Shown here: positions 12,536 through 23,966 of the stretch, in pieces
Numbering within the stretch: position 1 is the stretch's first letter
How the letters are laid out: the number at the start of each line of letters is the position of its first letter
NCBI RefSeq assembly: GCF_012273895.1
Contig: NC_052113.1
Coordinates: 1,054,001 to 1,118,000, forward strand
Length of the DNA stretch: 64,000 nucleotides
Source of the DNA: Zerene cesonia
Lineage: Eukaryota > Arthropoda > Insecta > Lepidoptera > Pieridae
Direction of reading: 5' to 3'
Made by a program: the position numbers and the translations under genes
The notes under the pieces: generated by a model
What the model saw: the letters and a program-made list of their open reading frames with translations, nothing else
Database searches by the model: none
Told to the model about the DNA's origin: nothing

Positions 12536-13344
12536 AAAATCATGGCAAAATTATTTGTATAATAGCTTATATGGGTTACACATAAGCTATTATATTTTTA
12601 AGATATGTTGGTAGCTTCTCTTGGAAATAATATAAAACTCCAGTTACAGAAAGATGAAATGTAAAGGAATAACTATGTTTGTCTATCATGCTATCGCATC
12701 GGAACCGCCGAATGGATCCGAATGAATTTGAATATTAAAATATATCAAATAATAAAAAAAATTACAATGCTAAGTTTTTGAAGGAAGACTTGAAGGAAGT
12801 TATAGAGGAAATATGAGTAGGTACATAGCGTATATACTAACTACCTTGAAAGATTTTTTTTTTTTACAAAATATCAAAAATAAATACATAATTATTTCAT
12901 TAGTCGCAATACGCTAAATAACCTTATATAATCAGTGATCAATGAAGGTTTTAATTTTTTTTGTTCCAGTAGTGTACCGCAAGGTTGTCGATTCGTTTCG
13001 GTTTTATCTTAGTTCGACGAAATGGCTGAGTTCTGCGATGCGACTGGTCGCTTTTGAGTCGCATGGCAATATATAATGTATTGGCCTGTCGCTAGAATAA
13101 ACCTCTGTCAACTGACTTCAAAAGAAAAGGGATTTGCATTTCGACAGTATTTTTTGTGTTTGTTAGTTGAGAACTTTTGACTAGATGCGATTTTTATGAT
13201 TATTTTCTTATTTGAAAGCTGACATTTTCCGAGTGGTATCATGTTGTTAACATTTTCCGAGTTGTTGTTGTTGTTGATGACAATGTTTATGCCACTAAGT
13301 AACCTGCTTGTATCGCGCAATAATAAAAAAGTAAGATTCAAATT

Positions 13345-13560
13345 TTTAGTTTTATTGCATTGAAATGAGAAATTTTGAAAAGAATAGGAAAAATAGAAAA
13401 AATTTGATCACGAGGCGGGATTCGAACCCGCGTTTTTTGCCAAACCGTAGCAACGCCTAGCCTCTCAGCCACCCGTGATCCCCTGGGGATCCTTTGGGAT
13501 CCCGTGATCCCGCTTCGTGATCAAATGTTTTCTGTTCTTTCAAAATTTCTCAAAGTGAGA
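13345..13560 (-). repeat. SINE family 2 copy with tRNA-like fold and inverted partner
   Basis: The minus strand of 13406-13480 is a 75-nt tRNA-like unit: seven-pair acceptor stem GATCACG/CGTGATC, T arm GCGGG-TTCGAAT-CCCGC, and a D-arm-like TGGCTGAGAGGC. Its anticodon region (GTTGCTACGGTTTGGC) does not form a clean stem. The usual family body (CTATT, AAATTTCTCATTTCAATGCA) lies on the low-coordinate side. A second, shorter copy in the opposite direction (about 13505-13560: CGTGATCAAATGTTTTCTGT) makes a head-to-head pair as at 7320-7511. Confidence 0.7.
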
Positions 13561-13896
13561 TTCTATTTATTATATGAGGAAATGGTGCCTATAATCTAGT
13601 GTAAAAGTCGCACTGCATGCAAATACCCTATATTTTATTACGGTATTAAAAATAAACGTGTCCTAGAAAGTATGATCTAATATTTATTATGTTAAAGCGT
13701 TACTTTTACTTCGCAATTTAATTATGTTTATGACTTTATGCACATTTATTTTATTGCGCGAAACCTAGTTAATGATTTCTTAGTACTGGCTGCGGATGCT
13801 GGCAACTTTAACTAATTATGATCGTTGCTTTATACAACTGGTCTAGCAATTAGTGTTTGAATGTAGGTAGCATGGGTTTGTAGATATTTTTTTGTA

Positions 13897-14096
13897 CTAG
13901 GCCCTCGTCCAGGCTCCGCTCGGATATCAAGATTCCTGCTTTATCCCAAGGGAGCATTTAATCGAGATAAAAAGTATCCTATCACCCAAGTCAGCTTATA
14001 CCCTATCTGTATACCAAATTTCATCAAAATCTGTTTTGGATTAAGCGTGATTGACGGACAAACAAACAAACTTTCTCATTTACAATATTAGAGTGA
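13897..14096 (-). mobile_element. Helitron-like element, family D
   Basis: Minus strand runs TC (14095-14096) to CTAG (13897-13900). Plus-strand words are CCAGGCTCCGCTCGGATATC, AAGGGAGCATTTAATCGAGA, AAAAGTATCCTATCACCCAA and CAAACTTTCTCATTTACAAT. Copies: 16131-16332 (same strand) and 45920-46116 (opposite). Confidence 0.65.
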
Positions 14097-14283
14097 TAAA
14101 AATAAGCCTACTTAATGATTTAACGCCAAAATACGAGGTCAAGAACCTCCGTACGGTCGTAAACAACAGCACATAACGCCAAAGGCCACAGCAATTATAG
14201 TAATCTTAGAACTAAATTTGATTTGATATATCGAGTACGATTCCACAGAAAAACCGTCATCTAATCGAGCCATTTTTAGTACT

Positions 14284-14440
14284 CTGTTATATTATCTGTG
14301 GTAGGTACTGCATTGTACACCTCGGTGTGACCTCACGCCAGGATGGAGCTATTTGTATAAACGCTGCGACATGTAGACTTGCAAAGATATATTTCTGTCC
14401 TGTTTTGGACTTTACTTACATCACAGATAACATAGTAGTA
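14284..14440. repeat. Possible small MITE
   Basis: TTATATTATCTGTGGTAGGT at the left and TACATCACAGATAACATAG at the right are imperfect inverted repeats enclosing about 120 bp without coding capacity. The same terminal word occurs alone near 2987, 10529, 11446 and 21009. No target duplication was seen. Confidence 0.4.
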
Positions 14441-15519
14441 TACTAGCTTACATGCAATTATCGTGGAAAAATGTCACATGAGAAGTTGATCTATAACTAT
14501 GTAGTATCCTAAAAACTAAATACATGCTTCAATAAACTAAAATATTTATATATTTCTCCTTTTCTTTTTTCAGGTAAGTGTTTGATGATCTCAGCGTTCG
14601 CTGGACCCGTAAGTTAAATAACCTTTTTGAAGAAATTTGCTCTTTTTATAATCTACAATAATATATTTGTGTTTTTAACGCGTTAGCCTCAGAATCTGCT
14701 GGACCGATTACATAATTCCACAGCTGGGTATCTCCGTGATTCCTGAATGCTATTTATATACCACTGGCGGTAGTTAATTTTTTTTTTTAATTTTGTTTAA
14801 TTAGTTATTCAAGTTTTTAAAGACCCAAACTAAAAACAGTACAATTTTTGGACAACTTAGACTCAAATCTGTATCCTCTACCGTTAAAGTTACAATTGAA
14901 CTTCTCACTGCGACTGTCGGTCATTGAAAAATATAGCAAGGAAACGAGACTAATTTAATGCAATAAAATACCAGTGTCATGTGTGAAAATATGAAACTAT
15001 TATTATTCCAACCACGTTAAATGGTTTACCGCCTACCGCATTTTTATGTTAAATTAAATTTTTTACGACCATCGATATTGATATTTATTTCCTTTTGTTC
15101 TCAGCATGCTTGTGAGATTATGTTTTATGTATGAATATAATCTGTTGTGTATGTTAATAAATAGAAAATTGTTTATTGTCTCGCAAATTCAATTTATCTC
15201 AACTATAAGTTAAATTAAGATTTGTAATGCGTCGCTTTGACTCGTAAATATCAAAACACGTCTTAGTTATTCGTTATTATTTGTTTATAACCAGTGAACA
15301 CCGACAATTGAAAATAAAACCATAAGATGCTACGAATCTAGTCAGATCTACGCCCTGCAACTTCACCTTTTACTGCTCGTATATGAAAGCCGAGCAATAA
15401 TTTTAAATGTATGCAGAAGCCCCATTATCATGGAAATGTTACAGTTAACTGCAGTAATGTTGTAAACATATTACCGTGCTTCATGAAGTGTATTATAAAT
15501 CTGTTTGTCATCGCTTGAA

Positions 15520-16002
15520 TGATGAAATTTTTTTTTCATACACGCGTTAACACACCCAACACGGAGGTACGAAAACCATAAGAAAAAACCTGCTAAGTTT
15601 TCTCGTTAAAATCACCTAAAGTATATTTTGCCATGCCAAAAAGGGCGTTCCAAGGACGTTGCTCTACAAAAATAGCGTGATTAGAACGCATTTCGGCTCA
15701 GAGATTAATATAAATGTAATGACAGTGACTGTGGAATAATTCCTCAGTGAGGTCATAGTGTTAGTACGGTAGTGCGTGAACGTGACGCGACAAATCTAGA
15801 CCGATTGTAGCCTAGTTTTAGCGTCGCGCTGACGGCACCCTGACGGCACCCTGACGGACCCCTGACGGCACGCTGACGGCACGCTAACCGTCAGTGCCGA
15901 ACGTATGAACCTCTATGAAGCATTTTGGAATAAAGCGTAGTTATTGGCGTGTGCGTCGCATAGAGGTTCACAAACTGGGCGAAGCCAGGACGTGCAGCTA
16001 GT
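15520..16002 (-). repeat. Dispersed element with internal minisatellite
   Basis: The plus-strand right end, GGGCGAAGCCAGGACGTGCA followed by GCTAGT, has the GC-rich terminus plus CTAG found in the Helitron-like copies, so the element's sense is probably minus. It carries an inverted pair (GAACCTCTATG near 15909, CATAGAGGTTC near 15959) and a short tandem array at 15828-15884. The left boundary is a guess. Confidence 0.45.
15828..15884. repeat. 11-bp tandem repeat
   Basis: About five units of CCCTGACGGCA with variants CGCTGACGGCA and CCCTGACGGAC, then a reversed half unit (ACCGTCAG). It is GC-rich inside AT-rich DNA and part of the larger element around it. Confidence 0.85.
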
Positions 16003-16130
16003 TCATAATAAGTAGTATTGGGCTGTAGGATTAAATGCCTTCTTCACAATTAGTAATTTATTAAAAGACCTTCACTTGATAGTTCTTAAAATAAATTAAA
16101 ATCACAAGGCATGACTATGGCATTTAATGA

Positions 16131-16332
16131 CCTCGCTGGTGGGCTGTTGTCATCAAGATTTCTTTTTTACCCCAATGGAGCATTTATTCGGGATGAAAAG
16201 TATCCTATCACCCAAGTTAACCCATACTCTGCCTGTATACCAAATTAAATCAAAATCCGTCCAGCAGTTTCAGAGTGATTGTCGGACAAACATCCAAACA
16301 AACTAACTTTCACATTTATAATATTAGTGTGA
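16131..16332 (-). repeat. Helitron-like element, family D
   Basis: Words AATGGAGCATTTATTCGGGA, AAAAGTATCCTATCACCCAA, GTTTCAGAGTGATTGTCGGA and a terminal AATATTAGTGTGA match 13897-14096. The GC-rich 3' end is diverged and CTAG is lost. Confidence 0.6.
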
Positions 16333-16677
16333 TAATATTATATCGACTATAAATTAATATTTATATTATATAGGTACAACTAATCCAATAGTGGGCCACA
16401 TGCCATGTTACGTGTATTGTTTTGATATTAGCTCCAATATAGGCCATTTTATGATATGACAGTTATGTCTCATTGATCAAGAACTAGCGGTCCGCTCCTG
16501 CGTCCAGTAGTTCCAGAGATTAGCTGTATATTTTTAGTATTTATAAAAATTCTTAGAAGGTATTTTAAATTTAATGGTTATTTGTTTTAGTTCACAAATG
16601 ATGATTGAGCAATATCTTGCTTGATTTAACTGTAATATATTTATTCGATGACATATATCGATCTTATTTATAATATA

Positions 16678-17005
16678 GTACCTGGATTACCGAGCTTTGC
16701 TCGGTTTAACTTCGTGAAGTTAGATTGTTTATAAGCGTTTTTTTTCCAAGATTAGTCTAACCTCAAAGCAAACACTCATTGACTTCGTTACTTAACAACG
16801 CCATTTGTTGGAACTTTAATTATTCACCAAAAAATGTTTAAGTCGATAAAACACGAATATGACATTTTCTAAAAAATATTCCTAGCTAGATCGATTTATC
16901 GCCCCCGAAACCCCCTATATACTAAATTTCATGAAAATCGTTGGAGCCGATTCCGAAATTCCAAATATATATATATACAAGAATTGCTCGTTTAAAGGTA
17001 TAGGA
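16678..17005 (-). repeat. Helitron-like element with terminal hairpin
   Basis: Near the left end the perfect hairpin ACCGAGC-TTT-GCTCGGT (about 16689-16705) lies close to the boundary, as a Helitron 3' stem would on the minus strand. The other end has ATATATATATACAAGAATTG and CTCGTTTAAAGGTATA. No coding capacity. It lies directly beside a family B copy. Confidence 0.5.
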
Positions 17006-17179
17006 TTTAGGTGATCCGGCAAACGTTGTTTTGCCTTATTCTTATGATTTAGCGTTATAAAAAATAGATGTTGGCTAATTCTCAGACCTACCCGATATGC
17101 ACACAAAATTTCATTTGAATCGGTCCACCCGTTTCGGAGGAGTGACATTGGGACAAGAGAATTTTATATATATAAGATA
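17006..17179 (-). repeat. Helitron-like fragment, family B
   Basis: GGTGATCCGGCAAACGTTGT, CCTACCCGATATGCACACAA, CCACCCGTTTCGGAGGAGTG and GAGAATTTTATATATATAAG match the copies at 35345-35523 (reverse) and 43205-43342 (same strand). Confidence 0.6.
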
Positions 17180-18381
17180 GTGAATGAGGAAAACCATTTC
17201 AAATACAATAAATATCATGCTTAGTTTATTTTAATAACATTAATATTAAAACTTTCGAAAAATTAGATTTTTAATGTCATAGGCTGCTCAATTCATCACT
17301 TGCTCAATTCTATTGAGTTTTCAAATCTATTTAAATTACAAAAATAATGAAAACTACTGGAGTTCGAAATACCACCGTCAGGTATAGAATAAAATATAAA
17401 TTTCAATTTTTAGGTATATAGGCCATATATTATACAGTAACTCTTATTTAGCTTTAACATAAATAAGACGTTTAGGTTAATCTCTAACGATATTATACGT
17501 TCAATATAAAACGTTATTTGCTGGATTATTCCACAACAAAACAGCTCAAGTGCTCGACAATGGACCGACCTACATAACGAGTGTCTATTATATCATTTGC
17601 TATATACATACTAAGTTTGTGTTACGGCTACTAACGCAGATTGGATTGATAATTTTTTTTTTTTTATTAAAAACAGTAAAAACATAGATTATAGACCAGG
17701 AATATATCTAATTTAAGAAACTGTATTGGTACCTATCATGCGGTTGAAGCAACGAGCGATTACTATAAAAAGGTTCATTTCAATTATTCATATAACAAAT
17801 CACTTATATTACACATTTGTATTTAAAAAAATAGTCGTTTTATGTGATCTTTCTACCATGTGATTTGTCTATGCCAAGAATAACATAATATACCATTAAC
17901 TTGATGAAATATTCCAGCTGTACTGTTAGGGTTCTAACAAGAAAAATTAAACCTGGATAAAAATTTTATAACACCAATTATTACTACATTTTACTAGATC
18001 CTCCCGTTGGACGAAATTTGACCTTCGGTGCAACGCCTTTCACCCGCACTTTTTGCAATATTTTGTACCTAAAACGCAATCAAGTAAACCTGTTCTCGAA
18101 AATAATCTCATCAGAGAGACGGCCAACTACATACACACGATTCAAAACACATCGGGAAAACCAAGCGGATTTCTGGCGTATTGAAGTAAATTTTAGATTT
18201 ATAGATAATTGAAGTGACTGCGACATACAGGCGAAGAGGCGTCATGTATCCTGCTCAACTGTTGTTACGGAAACGTGAGATTTAATAATTTGGAATTGGA
18301 CGCTACCTATATCCGCTTGATATGACTATAAATTGCACTCGTAATTTGGTCTGTGTTTGACGAGGTTGCTTTTATGACCAA

Positions 18382-18602
18382 CTAGATGACCTGGCAAATT
18401 GTTCTGCCTTACTCTTACAATTTAGGGATATTTCTCCACTATTTATTGGGTGTTATTATTCATATAAATCTTCCTCTTGAATCACTCTATCTATTAAGAA
18501 AAAAACGCATCCAAAACTGTTGCGTAATTTTTAAGATCTAAGCCTACAGCACAGACACATGGACAGCGGCAAGCGACTTTGTTTTATACTATGTAGTGAT
18601 TG
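18382..18602 (-). repeat. Chimeric Helitron-like copy (family B end, family C body)
   Basis: The CTAG end (18382-18385) is followed by family B words (GGCAAATTGTTCTGCCTTAC, TCTTACAATTTAG) and then family C words (TATTCATATAAATCTTCCTC, ATCTATTAAGAAAAAAACGC, ACTTTGTTTTATACTATGTA). Pure B and C copies elsewhere are at 43205-43342 and 22771-22966. Confidence 0.5.
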
Positions 18603-19256
18603 TGACGCTTTTTATAACATAAATTGTTTCTATATTGAAGTTTGCTAATGTCGTGTGAATTTGCTCGCTACGAAGCTTAGCCCGAACAAATATTATTAAA
18701 CAAAATTTTATATCTAATTTCAGATAATGGCACCTATACTCTTTAGATCCTAAATCGCATACCTATCTTGCAACAACAGGAAATTACACAAGGAAAATAC
18801 CACTCAATTAACATAAATAGGTCAAACAAGACGTCTGGAAGGATCTAGATTTAGAATGGCTTTAGCAATTCGGGGCGGGTAGGTACCTGGCCATCACGCG
18901 AGCGTGTCTGACCTGTCAAATTAAATAAACGATCTCAGTTTGAGCGGATGTTGGCTGTTAGGTCACCGCTCCTCTATAAAGCAAGCCTGTATATAATACG
19001 AGTATATATCCCGAAACAAAATTACTATTAATATAATTTTTTGAGTCTCAGCGTTTACAATTAACTCCACAGTCGGCTATAGTAGAGATTTTTATGGATG
19101 TTCTGAGATCTGGGTGTCGGTCGTAAACTGTTTTATACCCCTAAGTTATTACATATCTAAATGAATAATATAAATCTGAGAGAATTAGTTCGATTTGAAA
19201 AGTTATTTCATGTTTAGATTCATGTCCATTTATGAAAGAAGGCTATACATATATAT

Positions 19257-19391
19257 CTCTTTATATAAGATTCTCGTGTCACAATGTTCGTTCCCGTCGT
19301 ATTCCGAAACGGCTGTACCGATTCTCATAAAATGTTGTGTTCGTTATAGGAACGTCGGTTATATGTATAACAACGTTTGCCGGATCGGATA
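19257..19391 (+). repeat. Helitron-like fragment, family B
   Basis: TCTCTTTATATAAGATTCTC, CGTGTCACAATGTTCGTTCC, CGAAACGGCTGTACCGATTC and GTTTGCCGGATCGG give the family B order in sense. The middle is diverged. Confidence 0.55.
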
Positions 19392-19835
19392 GTTTTATAT
19401 AACACAGTACCTACATATTTAAAACCAAAGACGGAGTCCTGTTAAGTTACATTCCGTGTCGTCACATTCAAATTTGGTCTATTTCTGACTATTTGAAGGT
19501 TTGGTTTTTTGTTAATAATTTTGTAGTAACAACGATTAATCACGGTTGTTGTCGAATTTACTTAAGAATAGGAACAAAAAATGTTGAACAAACATTGGCC
19601 GTCATACACGACAATGAATTTGTTGACTTAAATGTAGAGTGTTTTATTAGATTCGAATAGCATTAGGTGTTGATTTTTATTGTTGATTCTATTTCATGAA
19701 CGAATAGTTTAGTTCTAGAATATTCTAATGACGTTTCCAAAAACAAAATTTTTTAATTCAAAATAGTTTAAAAAAGGTTTTTAATTCGACGGCATATTTT
19801 TTCATGTTTTGTAATTCTGTAGGTTTTTAAGCAGT

Positions 19836-20931
19836 GTCGCGGACGTATTTTAATCAGCTCCCGTGGCCCCTTCACTCAAGTGGCTAGACGGAACACAGTG
19901 GGGTTTTGGTCNNNNNNNNNNNNNNNNNNNNNNNNNNNNNNNNNNNNNNNNNNNNNNNNNNNNNNNNNNNNNNNNNNNNNNNNNNNNNNNNNNNNNNNNN
20001 NNNNNNNNNNNNNNNNNNNNNNNNNNNNNNNNNNNNNNNNNNNNNNNNNNNNNNNNNNNNNNNNNNNNNNNNNNNNNNNNNNNNNNNNNNNNNNNNNNNN
20101 NNNNNNNNNNNNNNNNNNNNNNNNNNNNNNNNNNNNNNNNNNNNNNNNNNNNNNNNNNNNNNNNNNNNNNNNNNNNNNNNNNNNNNNNNNNNNNNNNNNN
20201 NNNNNNNNNNNNNNNNNNNNNNNNNNNNNNNNNNNNNNNNNNNNNNNNNNNNNNNNNNNNNNNNNNNNNNNNNNNNNNNNNNNNNNNNNNNNNNNNNNNN
20301 NNNNNNNNNNNNNNNNNNNNNNNNNNNNNNNNNNNNNNNNNNNNNNNNNNNNNNNNNNNNNNNNNNNNNNNNNNNNNNNNNNNNNNNNNNNNNNNNNNNN
20401 NNNNNNNNNNNNNNNNNNNNNNNNNNNNNNNNNNNNNNNNNNNNNNNNNNNNNNNNNNNNNNNNNNNNNNNNNNNNNNNNNNNNNNNNNNNNNNNNNNNN
20501 NNNNNNNNNNNNNNNNNNNNNNNNNNNNNNNNNNNNNNNNNNNNNNNNNNNNNNNNNNNNNNNNNNNNNNNNNNNNNNNNNNNNNNNNNNNNNNNNNNNN
20601 NNNNNNNNNNNNNNNNNNNNNNNNNNNNNNNNNNNNNNNNNNNNNNNNNNNNNNNNNNNNNNNNNNNNNNNNNNNNNNNNNNNNNNNNNNNNNNNNNNNN
20701 NNNNNNNNNNNNNNNNNNNNNNNNNNNNNNNNNNNNNNNNNNNNNNNNNNNNNNNNNNNNNNNNNNNNNNNNNNNNNNNNNNNNNNNNNNNNNNNNNNNN
20801 NNNNNNNNNNNNNNNNNNNNNNNNNNNNNNNNNNNNNNNNNNNNNNNNNNNNNNNNNNNNNNNNNNNNNNNNNNNNNNNNNNNNNNNNNNNNNNNNNNNN
20901 NNNNNNNNNNNAAAAAAAAAAAAAAAAAAAA
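19836..20931 (+). mobile_element. LINE (non-LTR retrotransposon) insertion, interior in an assembly gap
   Basis: A 14-15-bp direct repeat AGGTTTTTAAGCAGT occurs at 19821-19835 and again at 20931-20945, the second directly after a run of about 20 A (20912-20931). Between them are 76 bp of 5' sequence (GTCGCGGACGTATTTTAATC, CCCCTTCACTCAAGTGGCTA) and then 1000 N. Target duplication plus poly(A) tail indicates a plus-strand LINE or another poly(A)-tailed retrocopy. The 5' end is present, so the copy may be full length. True size and coding content are unknown because the gap is a placeholder. Confidence 0.82.
19912..20911. other. Assembly gap, 1000 N
   Basis: Exactly 1000 undetermined bases, the same length as the second gap, so the size is conventional. 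It hides the body of the retrotransposon insertion around it. Any frame read through it is meaningless. Confidence 0.99.
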
Positions 20932-22770
20932 GGTTTTTAAGCAGTCATTAACGTGAGTATTATTATTTTTTTTATATTGATAGGATATTGTTGTTATGAC
21001 AACATTAGCATTATGTTATCTGTGGTTTAGTATAACCACAGAACCAGCCTTAAACCAACGGCTATGTGCACGGACAAAACCCCACCTAATTTTGTTTAAA
21101 AATGAATAAAACAACAACAAATAAACATCCACTTGAGACACGACAAAAACGTCATTGACAGTTGTGAATGTTAAAATACATATTAATTAGCAATTTTATT
21201 ATTACGTGTACCTTGTTAAAGTATGTGGTGACATATTATCTATTTTTCATACAAATAAATTACTTCATTGTTGGAAACAATTGTATATATATCAATTTTT
21301 CTCTGTCCCTTGTCACATCACGTTTTCACTGCAATTAGCAATGTTTTTTCCGTTCACGTGTTGCGATAAAGTATGTGTTTTTAATTCAGTTATTATCTCA
21401 ATACTAGTTGTTATATTTTCTAATGGACTTCCTCCTAACGCTGTAATCAATGCATATACCTAAAATTTTATGTTGTGTTTAATGTCTTAATGTCAGTAGG
21501 TATGTTTTGGATTGTATCGGAACTTCCTTTAATACTGAAATGATGGTTTTATTCCATTCAGCGTAACCAGTAATTTAGCAAATTGCAGTCTTGCCTGCTG
21601 TACGGTGTGTTGTCTTATTATCAAGAAAAACAATTAAAATCGTGACGGTTGTAACTAAACTACAGTATATAGCAATATGTTTATAGCTTGCCAATATAAC
21701 CTATATATAGTTACAAAGAAAGATGAATATTTAGCGTTAATTCTTAGTAGGTACAAGATAAAGTACGTTTCAACCCCACACAATGCAAGTGGCAGTAGGA
21801 TGTGTAACTCGATAATTATAAGGAACTACTTGCACGACATTTGTTTAAAAAATACGCACAAGCATGGCTGTCATGCAAAATATGAAAAAATTATAGGAAA
21901 AACCGTAACTTATAAACTCCTACATCATTGGATTATATTAGATTTAAATAAAAAAAAATTGAGGCTGCCAGTGTGTGTGTTTTTTTTATACAACAAATAC
22001 GTTTTTATTTATTTAATTGTGTGTAAGATATGTATAAATATTTTTCATGATTTTAAGTTTTGTCTTGAATTTTCATCTTAGTATATTTATATTTTTTATA
22101 AAAACATAATATTATTTGAAATCATTAACATTCTAATAAACCGCCATCTTATTGAATCTCTGTGAACTGTGTTTTCCCTCCTACAAGGTTCATGTATAAT
22201 CCAATAGATGGCGTTAAACTCAAAAATACTTTATTTGTTTTCACTACAGGTGGCGCTAGAAGCAATTCAAGCGCTTACAATTCATATGCAAATTGTAATT
22301 GTAATTACTTATCGATTTTATTCACTTTTTTTGACAAACATCTAATAGTAAAAATAAATTCAAAAATTTATTTTCCTTATTATTTTTATTACATAAAAAT
22401 GACGGGTACGGTTCATTTACAATGGTTTTGTTTTTGTAGTCTTCATAAGATATAATTAGTAAAACGATAACAACTTAAAACAGAAAAAATATTCAATCAC
22501 CATCAATTATAATGCATAAGAAGGCGGTAACATTGACTGTTGAAAGGTATATTCAAAAAGATTCAAGATGATTCATATCAATGTAGTTGTTATTGGCATA
22601 AGATTTATAATTAAATTACAGTTTGCTAAAAGTACGCGCAAAAACTTGAAGTTGAATGAACTCTTATTTTAAACTTTTTCTAACTCGACGATGTTGTTTT
22701 ATTATTTTATTTTAACTATATCTCAAACATGAGAAGTTGATGAATTTATTCTGTCATTGATTATTATTCA

Positions 22771-22966
22771 CTGGCTTTTGCCCACGGCTTCGCACGCGTT
22801 AAATTCGGAGTAGTTTCATAGATGTTATTATACATATAAACCTTCCTCTTGGATTTATCACTATCTATTAAAACCCCCATCAAAATCCATTGCGTAGTTT
22901 TAAAGATAAGAATACATAGGGACATCGGGACAAACAGACAAAAGGACTTTGTTTTATAATATGTAA
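22771..22966 (-). repeat. Helitron-like element, family C
   Basis: GCCCACGGCTTCGCACGCGT, TACATATAAACCTTCCTCTT, CCCATCAAAATCCATTGCGT and GACTTTGTTTTATAATATGT. Opposite-strand copies lie at 29000-29185 and 43435-43604. Confidence 0.6.
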
Positions 22967-22985
22967 TTTATTTGTTTTGCCGTAA

Positions 22986-23182
22986 CTAGATTTCCACCTG
23001 CGGCTTCGCCCGCTTAGTCAAAAGAAAACCATCATAGCTCTGGTTCCCGTTGCATTTCTGGGCTTAAACCAATGTCCTTTCACAGGTTTTTTAAATTTCA
23101 TCCAAATCTGTCCAGGGGTTTAAAGTGAAGAAGAGACAGACATAGAGAAAGACAGAATTATTCTTGCATAATATTAATTAGA
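22986..23182 (-). repeat. Helitron-like element, family E
   Basis: CTAG at 22986-22989 is followed by CACCTGCGGCTTCGCCCGCT, a GTTCCCGTTGCATTTCTGGG block, CATCCAAATCTGTCCAGGGG and AGTGAAGAAGAGACAGACAT. The other end is TC on the minus strand (GA at 23181-23182). It lies almost directly next to a family C copy in the same orientation. Confidence 0.6.
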
Positions 23183-23699
23183 AATATCACATATATTTCT
23201 ATTGTATGTATTCTATATGTATGCGAAATAAAATGTCGTAAAATTATTCTGAGGTAACAAACAAAAATAATAGAGTCGAATTGAGAATTTGCTCCTTTTG
23301 TTGAAGTCGGTTGATGAGTATTAATTTTTGAAACATTCTTCGTTGCTGCTTCGCTTCAACTGTTGTTTGTAGTTTATATAATAATTTCGCTTTCTGACCG
23401 TTTGTTTTTGCGTATATCTATAACAGACGAACCGATTTTGACGAGATTTTCACTAGCATAGCTGATGTACTAAGGAGTTAATATATTACTCCTATATAAT
23501 CTGATATTCATACATGTAAACTCATTTACACGGGTGAAGCCTTAGGATTTTTGTGTTTGTGTTTCTTACTATTTTTATTCTACATATTCTTTAAGATATG
23601 TCTCCTTTTTCTCAAACAGAGTTCTTAGAAACTGTTGCGAACGTGTTGGCTTATAACCTGGCACTGTTTTTTGGCAATCTCAACGCCCATTGCCAAAAT

Positions 23700-23736
23700 A
23701 AAAAGAAAGAAAGAAAGAAAGAAAAAGAAAGAAAAT
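23700..23736. repeat. (GAAA)n microsatellite
   Basis: About eight GAAA units with one interruption. A lower-complexity A-rich stretch follows up to 23790. The next 150 bp contain short inverted words (GAGTCTAAG / CTTAGACTC) of unknown nature. Confidence 0.85.
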
Positions 23737-23966
23737 ACATTTATTTATATAAGGTAAAATAAAAAAAATATAAAAAAATGATCTAATTTACAACACAATA
23801 AACCTCATATAAACAGGAGATCCACTCAGTGTAAAAGAGTCTAAGCCCATTAAAGGAACTTAGACTCTCCACTGATTTTCAGTGGACACCACATTGACCC
23901 CCTGCCAAAAAATGGCAGGAAACTGTTTTACGTACTTCGTCATATTGCTGTATTAATAACTCCCCG

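Noticed and set aside
13406..13480. Functional tRNA gene on the minus strand
   Set aside because: No proper anticodon stem, and the same sequence is part of a dispersed SINE family with a constant 3' body.
19863..20956. Three long overlapping open frames of more than 340 codons
   Set aside because: They read through 1000 N and consist almost only of unknown residues.
21677..22081. Plus-strand frame of 134 codons
   Set aside because: AT-rich with low-complexity I/K/Y/F content, no recognisable domain and no splice partners; likely chance.
22162..22455. Plus-strand frame of 97 codons
   Set aside because: Composition is that of AT-rich noncoding DNA; contains repeat-like AGATGGCG words and no known motif.
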